A stretch of DNA of 64,000 nt from Roseateles_B flavus (GTDB lineage: Bacteria > Pseudomonadota > Gammaproteobacteria > Burkholderiales > Burkholderiaceae_C). Positions within the stretch are counted from its first letter, which is position 1; each line of letters begins with the position of its first letter. The position numbers were made by a program, and so were the translations under genes. Positions 53,423-61,580 of this stretch are shown piece by piece. The stretch is taken from NCBI RefSeq assembly GCF_039872765.1, contig NZ_JBDPZC010000007.1, forward strand, positions 1-64,000. Reading direction: 5' to 3'. Under the pieces are notes generated by a model. The model was not told the origin of the DNA. It made no database searches and saw nothing but the letters and a program-made list of their open reading frames with translations.

Positions 53423-54283
53423 ATGGACAGCTCCATCGCCACCGGGACAAGACCCGGCACCATGTCCCCCGTCGCTGCATCGCGCAGCACTGCCGGCCGC
53501 GCCGCGGGGGCCCTGCGCCTCGCCGCGCGTGGGTGGTTCGCCGTGGCCGCGATCGGTCTTTCCCTGTTCGCGGTCTACGTCACTCTGTTCTACGGCGGCG
53601 CCGTGCTGCGCGGCGATCCGGCCGGCTGGAACAAGGTGCTGCCCAAGGGCTATGTCGCTGGCGAGCCGCTGGGCAATGCCGTGCTGGCTGTGCATCTGGC
53701 ATTGGCCGTGTTCGTCACGCTGGGCGGCGCTCTGCAGCTGGTGCCTCAGATCCGCTCGGCGGTTCCCAGGGTCCATCGGTGGATCGGCCGCATCTACCTG
53801 ATCGGCGTCGCGGTGACGAGCCTCGGTGGCACCTGGTTGGTATGGGCGCGCGGTACCGTCGGAGACCTCACCCAGCACGTCGCGATCACGATCAATGCCG
53901 TGTTCATCATCGTATGCGGCCTGCTCGCCTGGCGCCATGCGATCGGACGGCGGTTCGATGTCCACCGTCGGTGGGCGCTGCGCCTGTTCCTGGTGGCCAA
54001 CGGTGTCTGGTTCTTTCGCATCGGCCTGATGCTGTGGCTGCTGGTCTGGCAACGGCCAGTCGGCTTCGACCCCAAGACTTTCGCTGGTCCTTACCTCAGC
54101 TTCCTGTCGTTCGCGCAGTATCTGCTGCCCTTGGCCATGCTGGAGCTCTACTTCTTCGCCCAGCGTCCTACGCGCGGAGCGGCGCTGCGCTTTGGTGTCG
54201 CGGCCTTGCTCGCACTGCTGACCCTGGCAACTGCGGCTGGCGTCTTCGGTGCCTTCCTGGGCATGTGGCTACCAAGGATCTAG
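53423..54283 (+). CDS. DUF2306 membrane protein
   Basis: 286 residues with about seven hydrophobic segments (for example AVAAIGLSLFAVYVTLFYGG and PLGNAVLAVHLALAVFVTLG). The motif LQLVPQIRSAVPRVHRWIGR, then DVHRRWALRLFLVANGVWFF matches DUF2306, a family of inner-membrane proteins with conserved histidines of unknown function. The ATG at 53423 has GGGAG 7 bases upstream; an ATG eight codons earlier is less likely. It seems to be chromosomal rather than part of the element. A hairpin-terminator pair follows at 54576-54635. Confidence 0.8.
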   Translation: MDSSIATGTRPGTMSPVAASRSTAGRAAGALRLAARGWFAVAAIGLSLFAVYVTLFYGGAVLRGDPAGWNKVLPKGYVAGEPLGNAVLAVHLALAVFVTLGGALQLVPQIRSAVPRVHRWIGRIYLIGVAVTSLGGTWLVWARGTVGDLTQHVAITINAVFIIVCGLLAWRHAIGRRFDVHRRWALRLFLVANGVWFFRIGLMLWLLVWQRPVGFDPKTFAGPYLSFLSFAQYLLPLAMLELYFFAQRPTRGAALRFGVAALLALLTLATAAGVFGAFLGMWLPRI

Positions 54284-54575
54284 TGGTCGCGAGATGTAGT
54301 TGAAATGCAGAGCTGCATCCGTTCGCGGGCAGCTCTGAAGGCCACCCTGCAGACATGGATATACCTCTGCGGATTTCGGCTGCATCACTTGACCAAAGCA
54401 AGATCATGCTAAATTTGGTTCGGGCCTACGCGTAGCAGTCCGTGGTCGCGCCCCCGCCGTTTCACGACATCCCAGGAGGATGGAGTCTGAATTGGAGGAG
54501 GGTCGCACCGCTCTAGGATGCAGATGTCAGTGTTTCTGCGGGGTTCAGCTTGATGTCCATGTTGTGATTGACCAC

Positions 54576-54635
54576 ATGTGATGGCTGCGGCGCTCGCGCC
54601 GCATGTCACATCAAGGCACCTTCGGGTGCCTTTTT
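54576..54635 (+). terminator. Hairpin plus rho-independent terminator
   Basis: A two-part hairpin (ATGTGA/TCACAT outside, GCGGCG-CTCG-CGCCGC inside, 54576-54611) is followed at once by AAGGCACC-TTCG-GGTGCCTT and a T-run (54613-54635), a textbook terminator on the plus strand. It ends the DUF2306 transcript or a small RNA; the first hairpin suggests the latter is possible. Confidence 0.7.
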
Positions 54636-54807
54636 CATTGGGGGTGCGCACGAGGCCCTGGCCTGTGGCGGGGTGTTGGCGAGGGCCGTCCCTGATGCGG
54701 GCAGGGGCGCGCTGCCGGTGTCGCGTGGGGCGGCGGACAAGCACCGATAGCGCGCTCCTGGAGCCAGGGCGCGCTGTGGTGGCTTGAGGGCCGGTCTAAG
54801 AACTCGA

Positions 54808-54888
54808 CCAACGAGGCTCGCCAAGGAGCTCACCAGCGAGCTCACCAACGAATATCACCAACGAATATCACCAACGAACAGGCCAACG
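54808..54888. repeat. Short tandem repeats with CCAACGA core
   Basis: ACCAACGA or a one-base variant recurs about six times, with the clearest part being three copies of CACCAACGAATAT at a 13-base period near 54843-54878. It is not a CRISPR: units are short, contiguous and without unique spacers. It may be a slippage-prone simple repeat. Confidence 0.6.
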
Positions 54889-55022
54889 AGCCAGCCAGTT
54901 AAATCGGCCGACGAACCCGCCTCAGAGGCGGCAGGGTGCCGTGCTGCGACGCTGGCGGCTCGGTGTGTCGGGCCTGCCGCCCGGCGCGAGCCGGGCGTGG
55001 CGCAGGCGTCGGGTCGAGTGAA

Positions 55023-55247
55023 TCAGCCTGCTGCCGCCTCTCCGCCGATCGGCGTGATGTTCTGGGCCAGCTGACCCTTGGGGCCGGCGACCAGCTCGAA
55101 GCTGACCTTGCTGCCCTGCTTGAGGGTACGGAAACCCTCCATCTGGATCGCCGAGAAATGGGCGAACACGTCTTCGCCGCCTTGTTCCGGTTCAATGAAG
55201 CCAAAGCCCTTGGCATCGTTGAACCACTTTACGGTTCCTTGTTGCAT
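55023..55247 (-). CDS. cspA: Cold-shock protein, CspA family
   Basis: 74 residues of a single cold-shock domain: GTVKWFNDAKGFGFIEPEQG carries RNP1 (KGFGFI), and EDVFAHFSAI carries RNP2 (VFAHF). It binds single-stranded RNA and DNA as a chaperone. The extra tail IGGEAAAG is common in Burkholderiales. The ATG at 55247 follows GGAG; a stretch of 235 bases separates it from the divergent clpS gene and likely encodes a long leader that tunes its translation. CspA next to clpS-clpA is a familiar order in related betaproteobacteria. Confidence 0.95.
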   Translation of the reverse strand: MQQGTVKWFNDAKGFGFIEPEQGGEDVFAHFSAIQMEGFRTLKQGSKVSFELVAGPKGQLAQNITPIGGEAAAG

Positions 55248-55482
55248 TTTCCTTCTCCATCCCGGTGTCTATCGCACCGAGGCGGATTCTCAAAGCTCTG
55301 TCGCCTGCGTGTCAATTCGGGGCCTCCCCCGAGGTGCTGAGGGTCTGAAACGGAGGCGGCCGTGGCATTTGGCGCGAATATGGGGCGCAGGGCCCCGCAC
55401 ATCACTTTTTCAAGCCGGGGTCCTTGAATCATGATCAAGCCAGCGCCATGTGTGGCCATATGGCTCTCTATAGAATCGGTCC

Positions 55483-55851
55483 ATGCCAGATCTTCCCAAC
55501 CAGCCCCCTATGCCGCCGGGCCAGCCGCCCGGCGCGGTGCCGGGCCGTGACGATGCGGACGGGACCGTCATCCTCGAACGAGTTCCTCAGAAAACCGAGC
55601 CGCCGCGCCTCTACCAGGTGCTGCTGCTCAACGACGATTTCACCCCCATGGAGTTTGTCGTGATGGTGTTGCAGGAGTTCTTCCGCCATGACCTGGATAC
55701 GGCCACCCAGATCATGCTCAAGATCCATCACGAAGGCCGCGGCGTCTGCGGTGTCTTCACCAAGGACGTAGCTGCGACCAAGGTCGAACTGGTGCTGGCC
55801 GCCTCCCGGCGTGCCGGCCATCCCTTGCAGTGCATTATGGAGGCCGCATGA
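55483..55851 (+). CDS. clpS: ClpS adaptor for ClpAP protease
   Basis: 122 residues. A flexible proline-rich N-terminus is followed by the ClpS core: LYQVLLLNDDFTPMEFVVMV, the metal- and substrate-pocket region, and VLQEFFRHDLDTATQIML, then HEGRGVCGVFTKDVA. It hands N-degron substrates to ClpA. The ATG at 55483 gives the usual length; a TATAGAAT -10 element lies shortly upstream. It overlaps clpA by 4 bases (ATGA), so both are made together. Confidence 0.96.
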   Translation: MPDLPNQPPMPPGQPPGAVPGRDDADGTVILERVPQKTEPPRLYQVLLLNDDFTPMEFVVMVLQEFFRHDLDTATQIMLKIHHEGRGVCGVFTKDVAATKVELVLAASRRAGHPLQCIMEAA

Positions 55852-58181
55852 TTGCCCAAGAACTTGAAGTCAGCCTGCACATGGCCTTCGTCGAGGCGCG
55901 CCAGCAGCGCCACGAATTCATCACCGTTGAGCACTTGCTGCAGGCGCTGCTGGACAACCCGTCCGCCGCGGAAGTGCTGCGTGCGTGCTCTGCCAACATC
56001 GACGATCTGCGCAAGAGTCTCTCGCAGTTCATCAAGGACAACACGCCCACGGTCGGTGGCACCGAAGAGGTGGACACCCAGCCCACGCTGGGCTTCCAGC
56101 GCGTGATCCAGCGCGCCATCATGCATGTGCAGTCCACGGGCAGCGGCAAGAAGGAGGTGACCGGTGCCAACGTGCTGGTCGCCATCTTCGGCGAGAAGGA
56201 TTCGCACGCCGTCTACTACCTGCACCAGCAGGGGGTGACGCGCCTGGACGTGGTCAACTACATCGCCCACGGCATCAAGAAGAGCGAGCCGCCCGAGCCC
56301 CCCAAGGGTCAGGAGGGGCAGAGTGGCGGCAGCGAGACCGAACGCGAAGAGGGCGAGGGCGCCGGCGCGGGCGGCAAGGGCTCGCCGCTGGAGCAGTTCA
56401 CCCAGAACCTCAACCAGCAGGCCAAGGACGGCAAGATCGACCCCCTGATCGGCCGCGAAGCCGAGGTCGAGCGCGTGGTGCAGGTCCTGTGCCGCCGTCG
56501 CAAGAACAACCCGCTGCTCGTGGGTGAAGCCGGCGTGGGCAAGACGGCCATCGCCGAGGGGCTGGCCTGGCGCATCACCGAGGGCGACGTGCCCGACGTG
56601 CTGGCCGAGGCCCAGGTCTACGCCCTGGACATGGGCGCGTTGCTGGCCGGTACCAAGTACCGCGGCGACTTCGAGCAGCGCCTGAAAGCCGTGCTCAAGC
56701 AGCTCAAGGACCAGCCCAATGCCATCCTCTTCATCGACGAGATCCACACCCTGATCGGTGCCGGTGCGGCCTCGGGCGGCACGCTGGACGCCAGCAACCT
56801 GCTCAAGCCCGCGCTGAGCTCCGGCGCGATGAAGTGCATTGGCGCCACCACCTTCAGCGAGTACCGCGGCATCTTCGAGAAGGACGCCGCGCTGTCCCGC
56901 CGCTTCCAGAAGGTCGATGTGGCCGAACCCTCGGTGGAGCAGACCATCGAGATCCTCAAGGGCCTGAAGTCCCGCTTCGAGGAGCACCACAGCGTGAAGT
57001 ACGCGCTGGGTGCCCTGCAGGCGGCGGCCGAGCTCTCGGCCAAGTACATCAATGACCGCCACCTGCCGGACAAGGCCATCGACGTGATCGACGAGGCCGG
57101 TGCCGCCCAGCGCATCCTGCCCAAGAGCAAGCAGAAGAAGACCATCACCCGCGCCGAGGTCGAGGACATCGTCGCCAAGATCGCCCGCATTCCGCCGGCC
57201 AGCGTGTCCAGCGATGACCGCGGCAAGCTCAAGAGCCTGGACCGCGATCTCAAGAGCGTGGTCTTCGGGCAGGACCCTGCCATCGATGCGCTGGCCGCCG
57301 CCATCAAGATGGCGCGTTCCGGCCTGGGCAAGCCGGATAAGCCCATCGGCAGCTTCCTCTTCTCGGGGCCCACCGGTGTGGGCAAGACCGAAGTGGCCAA
57401 GCAGCTCGCCTACATCCTGGGCATCGAGTTGATCCGCTTCGACATGTCCGAGTACATGGAGCGTCATGCGGTGAGCCGCCTGATTGGCGCGCCTCCGGGT
57501 TATGTGGGCTTCGACCAGGGCGGCCTGCTGACCGAGGCCGTCACCAAGAAGCCGCACAGCGTGCTGCTGCTGGACGAGATCGAGAAGGCCCATCCGGACG
57601 TCTTCAACGTGCTGCTGCAGGTCATGGACCACGGCTCGCTGACGGACAACAACGGGCGCAAGGCCGATTTCCGCAACGTCATCATCATCATGACGACGAA
57701 CGCGGGCGCCGAGATCATGAACAAGTCCACCATCGGTTTCACCACCCAGCGTCAGCAGGGTGATGAGATGGCCGACATCAAACGTCTGTTCACGCCCGAG
57801 TTCCGCAACCGCCTGGATGCCATCGTGTCCTTCCGTGCGTTGGACGAGGAGATCATCCTGCGCGTGGTGGACAAGTTCCTGCTGCAGCTCGAAAGCCAGC
57901 TGGCCGAGAAGAAGGTGGAGGTCACCTTCACCGACGCGCTGCGCAAGCAGCTGGCCAAGAAGGGCTTCGACCCGCTCATGGGCGCGCGACCCATGCAGCG
58001 CCTGATCCAGGACACCATCCGCCGTGCGCTGGCGGACGAACTGCTCTTCGGCCGCCTGGTCGATGGCGGCCGCCTGACGGTGGACGTGGATGCGGCCGGC
58101 GAAGTGCAGCTGGACATCCTGCCCAGCGGGAAGAAGTCGGACAGCAAGCCGCCCAAGGCCGAAGCGGCGACGGCGGGCTGA
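55848..58181 (+). CDS. clpA: ATP-dependent protease ATPase subunit ClpA
   Basis: 777 residues, the normal length. Clp N-domain (HEFITVEHLLQALLDNPSAA), first AAA module with GEAGVGKT and ILFIDEIHTL, second with GPTGVGKTEVAK and VLLLDEIEKAHPDV, then the C-terminal D2 small domain with MGARPMQRLIQDTIRRALAD. It unfolds proteins for ClpP; an IGF-type loop (STIGFTTQ) contacts the peptidase. The acidic linker GSETEREEGEGAGAGGKG is a lineage-specific insert. The start at 55848 overlaps clpS by ATGA. A terminator follows at 58209-58233. Confidence 0.97.
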   Translation: MIAQELEVSLHMAFVEARQQRHEFITVEHLLQALLDNPSAAEVLRACSANIDDLRKSLSQFIKDNTPTVGGTEEVDTQPTLGFQRVIQRAIMHVQSTGSGKKEVTGANVLVAIFGEKDSHAVYYLHQQGVTRLDVVNYIAHGIKKSEPPEPPKGQEGQSGGSETEREEGEGAGAGGKGSPLEQFTQNLNQQAKDGKIDPLIGREAEVERVVQVLCRRRKNNPLLVGEAGVGKTAIAEGLAWRITEGDVPDVLAEAQVYALDMGALLAGTKYRGDFEQRLKAVLKQLKDQPNAILFIDEIHTLIGAGAASGGTLDASNLLKPALSSGAMKCIGATTFSEYRGIFEKDAALSRRFQKVDVAEPSVEQTIEILKGLKSRFEEHHSVKYALGALQAAAELSAKYINDRHLPDKAIDVIDEAGAAQRILPKSKQKKTITRAEVEDIVAKIARIPPASVSSDDRGKLKSLDRDLKSVVFGQDPAIDALAAAIKMARSGLGKPDKPIGSFLFSGPTGVGKTEVAKQLAYILGIELIRFDMSEYMERHAVSRLIGAPPGYVGFDQGGLLTEAVTKKPHSVLLLDEIEKAHPDVFNVLLQVMDHGSLTDNNGRKADFRNVIIIMTTNAGAEIMNKSTIGFTTQRQQGDEMADIKRLFTPEFRNRLDAIVSFRALDEEIILRVVDKFLLQLESQLAEKKVEVTFTDALRKQLAKKGFDPLMGARPMQRLIQDTIRRALADELLFGRLVDGGRLTVDVDAAGEVQLDILPSGKKSDSKPPKAEAATAG

Positions 58182-58208
58182 GCCCAGCCCGCATTCCGCC
58201 GCCGCAAG

Positions 58209-58233
58209 AACGCGCCCCTCGGGGCGCGTTTTT
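58209..58233 (+). terminator. Rho-independent terminator of clpSA
   Basis: AACGCGCCCC and GGGGCGCGTT separated by TC form a 10-base-pair palindromic stem followed by TTTTT on the plus strand, 28 bases after the clpA stop. Confidence 0.9.
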
Positions 58234-58282
58234 CATTGGGCGAGCCTGCCTGTCAGTACCCGTGCAGGGGCCGCCGACGGCC

Positions 58283-58951
58283 TCACCACTCGTGCAGGGA
58301 GGCCACGACGCGGCCGATGACCTCCAGCTCCGGCGTGCGGGCCAGGTCCACGTCATAGGCTGCAAAGGAGGGGTTGGCGCTGGTCACGCGGAGGATGCCC
58401 GCGGGCAGCATCTGGCAGTACTTCACCAGCAGCTCCTGGCCCTGGCGCAGCACATAGACGAAACCGCTGCGCGGCCGCCGATCCTGCTGATCGACCAGGA
58501 CCAGGTCGCCGTCGAAAAGCACGCTTTCCATCGACGAACCCCGTACCGTGACGACGCTCAGCTGGGGCGCGGAGAGATGGCGAGCCTCGAGCCAGTCCTG
58601 GCTGAAGCACAGACCGGTGGCCTCGTAGGGCGCGCCATCTTCCTTGAGCGGTGCTGTGCCGTCGCGGCCTTGGGCCTCCAGCGCAGGGATGCGGACAGGG
58701 CGGTCCGCACTGCTGTCGTCCCGGCTGCCCGTGACCACGTGCAGCAGGTCCATGCCGAGGGCAGCCGCCTTGCGCAGATAGCGGGCGTCCGGCGTGCGGT
58801 CGCCGGCCTCGTAGTTGAACTGCGTGGTCTTGCTGACACCCACGGCCGCGCCGAAGTCTGCCTGCACATAGCCCAGGCGTTGGCGTTCCGCCCGGAGGCG
58901 TTCGCCAATGCCAACATTTGTGGAGTCCTGGTCGGCGTCGGTGTTTTTCAC
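58283..58951 (-). CDS. XRE-S24 (CI/LexA-like) repressor
   Basis: 222 residues. An XRE helix-turn-helix (ERLRAERQRLGYVQADFGAA, then VGVSKTTQFNYEAGDR) is joined to an S24 peptidase domain with serine in VRGSSMESVLFDGDLVLV and lysine in LRQGQELLVKYCQM. Such repressors cleave themselves on RecA activation. The start at 58951 fits. The divergent gene at 59082 is a Cro-like DNA-binding protein, and a CCTCAATTGAGG palindrome lies between them, an arrangement of a phage-type switch kept in the chromosome. It may be what is left of a prophage or a domesticated regulator. Confidence 0.88.
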   Translation of the reverse strand: MKNTDADQDSTNVGIGERLRAERQRLGYVQADFGAAVGVSKTTQFNYEAGDRTPDARYLRKAAALGMDLLHVVTGSRDDSSADRPVRIPALEAQGRDGTAPLKEDGAPYEATGLCFSQDWLEARHLSAPQLSVVTVRGSSMESVLFDGDLVLVDQQDRRPRSGFVYVLRQGQELLVKYCQMLPAGILRVTSANPSFAAYDVDLARTPELEVIGRVVASLHEW

Positions 58952-59021
58952 TGTGATTTGACGGTGAATGGTTTGCGGCAGTGTCGCATCAACAAACGAG
59001 GATGACCAGCTGTCATTGTTT

Positions 59022-59033
59022 CCTCAATTGAGG
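59022..59033. promoter_or_regulatory. Perfect 12-base palindrome, putative operator
   Basis: CCTCAATTGAGG lies in the 130-base gap between the S24 repressor and the Cro-like gene. TGTTTCC (59018-59024) and GGAAACA (59061-59067), an inverted pair, flank it. It is a plausible repressor site in this divergent promoter. Confidence 0.45.
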
Positions 59034-59081
59034 GGATGCATCGTCCATTGATTTCACAGATGGAAACATGTACTCGCGTTT

Positions 59082-59390
59082 ATGCCTAGCAATTTCTATT
59101 CGTTGAAATACCATAGACCTCCATTCAACAAGGTTTCATTGGCCATCATGGACGATCCACAAACGGATGGCCTGGGTGCGGAAGGTGGAAAGCGGTATCT
59201 GCACGCCCAGGCCTCGCCTGCAGCTGCCAAGCGCACGCTTCAGCGGGAAGGTCTCACGCTCAGCGAATTCGCCCGCATGCACGGCTTCAAGTACCGCACG
59301 GTGTCGGAGGTCATCCGGGGGGTCAACAAGGGCCTGTACGGCGAAGGGCACCGCGTGGCCCTGGCGCTGGGCCTGAAGCAGGAGCGCTGA
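59082..59390 (+). CDS. Cro-like DNA-binding protein
   Basis: 102 residues. The last 50 (LTLSEFARMHGFKYRTVSEV and IRGVNKGLYGEGHRVALALG) form a helix-turn-helix seen in phage-related DNA-binding proteins of Burkholderiales, likely a Cro-type counterpart of the divergent S24 repressor. The first 30 residues may be an upstream extension: an ATG at 59148 (MDDPQTDG) is an alternative start. A second small gene follows after 2 bases. Confidence 0.7.
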   Translation: MPSNFYSLKYHRPPFNKVSLAIMDDPQTDGLGAEGGKRYLHAQASPAAAKRTLQREGLTLSEFARMHGFKYRTVSEVIRGVNKGLYGEGHRVALALGLKQER

Positions 59391-59392
59391 CC

Positions 59393-59638
59393 ATGGACAC
59401 CTGCCCCTTGCCGGCCACCCAGCCCTTGCGGATCGACCGGCAGGTTCTGCGTGTGGCGCATGCCTATGACGTCCTGCCTTTCGAGGTCTTCCAGCATCTG
59501 CGCTGTGTGCTGGCAGGCGACCACAACATCGCACAGGCCCTGGAGACGGCGCGCGAAGTGGTGGCGGTGCTGTCGCCCGAGGACCTGGCCTTCGTCCTGG
59601 CGCGTCTGCTGGTCTGCACGTCGGATGCGCTTGACTAG
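59393..59638 (+). CDS. Small hypothetical protein
   Basis: 81 residues, helical (ALETAREVVAVLSPEDLAFV), no family recognised. The ATG at 59393 follows the stop of the Cro-like gene by 2 bases, so they are co-transcribed. Probably an accessory part of the same phage-type regulatory locus. Confidence 0.6.
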   Translation: MDTCPLPATQPLRIDRQVLRVAHAYDVLPFEVFQHLRCVLAGDHNIAQALETAREVVAVLSPEDLAFVLARLLVCTSDALD

Positions 59639-59940
59639 GCCCCTCGGGCGGCCCGGCCGGGTCCGGCGGGCCGTGAGGAGGTGGTGAGGGGGCGGTAAGG
59701 GGGCGGTAAGGGGGGGCAGTGAGCGGGATGTGCCGCGACGTCCAGGTGGCCCCTGGCATGGTCCCTGCGGCCGGGATGGAGGTGCGCGCCTGTGCCTGTC
59801 CAGAGGAGGGCTGAGCAACGGTGAGAGGGTCTGGTGCCAGCGCGCGTACCTCCATCCCGGTTGCCGGGGACCCCGTGGGAGCGTGTGGTCTCGGCAATGA
59901 ATGGCGCGGAGCCTGGAGGCGCCCCGGGCGCGCGCGCGGC
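59639..59940. other. G-rich gap with inverted repeat
   Basis: 302 bases before the mtfA stop. The left part has G-runs around GGGGGCGGTAA, repeated twice at 59690-59711, that could fold as G-quadruplex. The right part has the long imperfect inverted repeat at 59760-59872. No gene seen. Confidence 0.5.
59760..59872. repeat. Imperfect inverted repeat, about 30-base arms
   Basis: The left arm includes CCGGGATGGAGGTGCGCGC (59771-59789) and the right arm GCGCGTACCTCCATCCCGG (59842-59860), with matching GGTCCC/GGGACC ends outside. Arms are separated by about 50 bases. It would form a large cruciform or RNA hairpin; it may end transcripts from both sides or be a degraded mobile-element end. Confidence 0.55.
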
Positions 59941-60723
59941 TCAGCCCGCTGCCGGGTCCTGGCGGTAGTAGCTCGTGAAGAGCGCATACAGCGCCGGGTG
60001 CTCCTGCCGCATGCGGACGGCCTCCACGAAAAAGGCCTCCGAGGCCACGGCGAAGAACTCGTCCACCGACTCGACGCCATAGGGATCGATCAACGTGTCC
60101 TCGCCGGCCTCGACACGCTCGCAGAACTGCTCCCAGGCGGGGTCGATGACCTCGATCCAGGCCTGAGTGGCCTCTGCGGACGGCAGGGCAGGGATGCCAT
60201 CGATGGCGCCGTTGCTCATGTCCAGCACATGGGCGAACTCGTGGATCACCACGTTGTAGACCGGGCCGGCGCCCAGTGCGGGGTCAGGCTGGAGCTCGCT
60301 CCAGGCCAGCATCAGCGGGCCGCCCTCCATGGCCTCGCCGGCCAGTTCCTCCTCATATTGATGGACCACGCCGTCCTCATCCATGAACTCGCGCGTGGCC
60401 CTGACCTGGGACTCGTGCATCACGATGCCCACGAAGCCGTCGTAGACCTCCAGGCCCAGGGCCAGGACGGGCAGGCAGGCCTGCGCGGCGACGGCCACGG
60501 CGACCTCGTCGCTCACCTGGAAACCGCCCGCGCCATGGAATTCCTTGCGGGCCAGGAACAGTGAGCTGAGGCGCCGCAAAGTGCTGAGATCGGCGCTGCT
60601 GCGGCGGGCGATGAAGGGGTAGCGCGCCAGCGTGAGCGCCCACAGGGCATCGGGAATGGCGTGGCGCGCCAGCTGGCGGCGCTCGCGCCTGTCCTGCCAG
60701 GTCTGCAGCAGTCGGTGCAGCAT
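59941..60723 (-). CDS. mtfA: Zinc-dependent peptidase MtfA
   Basis: 260 residues of the M90 peptidase family. VYNVVIHEFAHVLDMSNGAI carries HEFAH, the zinc site, and SVDEFFAVASEAFFVE carries the third ligand. E. coli MtfA controls glucose uptake through Mlc and has aminopeptidase activity. The ACLPVLALGLEVYDGFVGIV segment matches MtfA. The ATG at 60723 lies 2 bases after the lpxH stop; an ATG at 60753 would overlap lpxH. It is the last gene of a mostly overlapping operon. Confidence 0.9.
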   Translation of the reverse strand: MLHRLLQTWQDRRERRQLARHAIPDALWALTLARYPFIARRSSADLSTLRRLSSLFLARKEFHGAGGFQVSDEVAVAVAAQACLPVLALGLEVYDGFVGIVMHESQVRATREFMDEDGVVHQYEEELAGEAMEGGPLMLAWSELQPDPALGAGPVYNVVIHEFAHVLDMSNGAIDGIPALPSAEATQAWIEVIDPAWEQFCERVEAGEDTLIDPYGVESVDEFFAVASEAFFVEAVRMRQEHPALYALFTSYYRQDPAAG

Positions 60724-60725
60724 GC

Positions 60726-61580
60726 TCAGGCGCAGGCGGCGGCCAGGGGCCATCGCTGCAGGCCCCGGGCGTCCAGGCGCAGCACTTCGGCGCGAGGCAC
60801 CGGTGCTTCCAGGTCCCAGTCGCTCAGGACCTCGCGGCTCAGGCCCTCGCCCAGCGCGTGTGCAGCGGGGCGGTGGGTGTGGCCGTGGATCAGGGTCTGG
60901 CAGGCCTGCGCATGCAGCGCGGCGCGGACGCTGTCGGCATCGAGGTCTGCCCACAGTTCGGGGCGATCCGCATGCCCTGCCTTCTGCGCCATGCTGCGTT
61001 CGCGCAGGCCGCGGGCGATGTCCCGACGCTCCTGCAGGGGTCTGTCGAGAAAGGCCTGCTGCCAGGCCGGGCCGCGAACCTGGGCGCGGAAAGCCTGAAA
61101 GTCGCGGTCCTCCAGGCACCAGGCGTCACCGTGGCTGAGCAGGTAGCGCTGACCGAAGGCCTGCAACACGCAGGGGTCGGCGAGTCGGGTGAGTCCGGCT
61201 TCGCGGGCCATGGCGTCGCCCAGCAGGAAGTCCCGGTTGCCGGCCATGAAGAAGAGGGCGGTACGGGTCGAGGCCTGCGCGAACATCGCCAGCAGGCCGG
61301 CTTCAAAGGGTTGGTGCCGGGCGTCGTCGCCGATCCAGACCTCGAAGACGTCGCCCAGCAGGAAGACGGCATCGGCCGGCGTATGGCTCAGGTAGTGAGC
61401 CAGCGCCGCGCGCGTGCCGGGGGTGTTCTCGGCCAGGTGCAGGTCCGAGATGAGATCGACCGCCCGCCACGTGGGCGGGGCGATCCACTCGCCTGGCAGG
61501 ACATCCAGGCAGGGCAGGGGGTCAGCCCTGGACTTCAACAGCCTTCTCGATGACCACGGCCTCCTTGGGAACGTCGCCAT
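60726..61580 (-). CDS. lpxH: UDP-2,3-diacylglucosamine hydrolase
   Basis: Lipid A pathway enzyme that cuts UDP-2,3-diacylglucosamine to lipid X at the inner membrane. Metallophosphoesterase motifs are clear: DLISDLHLAENTPGT, FLLGDVFEVWIGDD, MAGNRDFLLG, LLSHGDAWC and LIHGHTHRPA. The start is uncertain: the ATG at 61580 overlaps the end of ppiB by 59 bases; a TTG at 61538 with AAGG upstream is an attractive alternative. Length fits either. It belongs to a tight minus-strand operon from ppiA to mtfA, the usual order in Comamonadaceae-like genomes. Confidence 0.93.
   Translation of the reverse strand: MATFPRRPWSSRRLLKSRADPLPCLDVLPGEWIAPPTWRAVDLISDLHLAENTPGTRAALAHYLSHTPADAVFLLGDVFEVWIGDDARHQPFEAGLLAMFAQASTRTALFFMAGNRDFLLGDAMAREAGLTRLADPCVLQAFGQRYLLSHGDAWCLEDRDFQAFRAQVRGPAWQQAFLDRPLQERRDIARGLRERSMAQKAGHADRPELWADLDADSVRAALHAQACQTLIHGHTHRPAAHALGEGLSREVLSDWDLEAPVPRAEVLRLDARGLQRWPLAAACA

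Larger units (their letters stand above)
54284..55022. other. Non-coding region before cspA
   Basis: 739 bases with no gene I can support. It contains a large hairpin and an intrinsic terminator (54576-54635) and tandem CCAACGA-type repeats (about 54808-54888). The left 290 bases show nothing recognisable. Confidence 0.5.

Noticed and set aside
54808..54888. CRISPR array
   Set aside because: Repeat units are 13 bases, directly adjacent and without spacers, and no cas genes are present.
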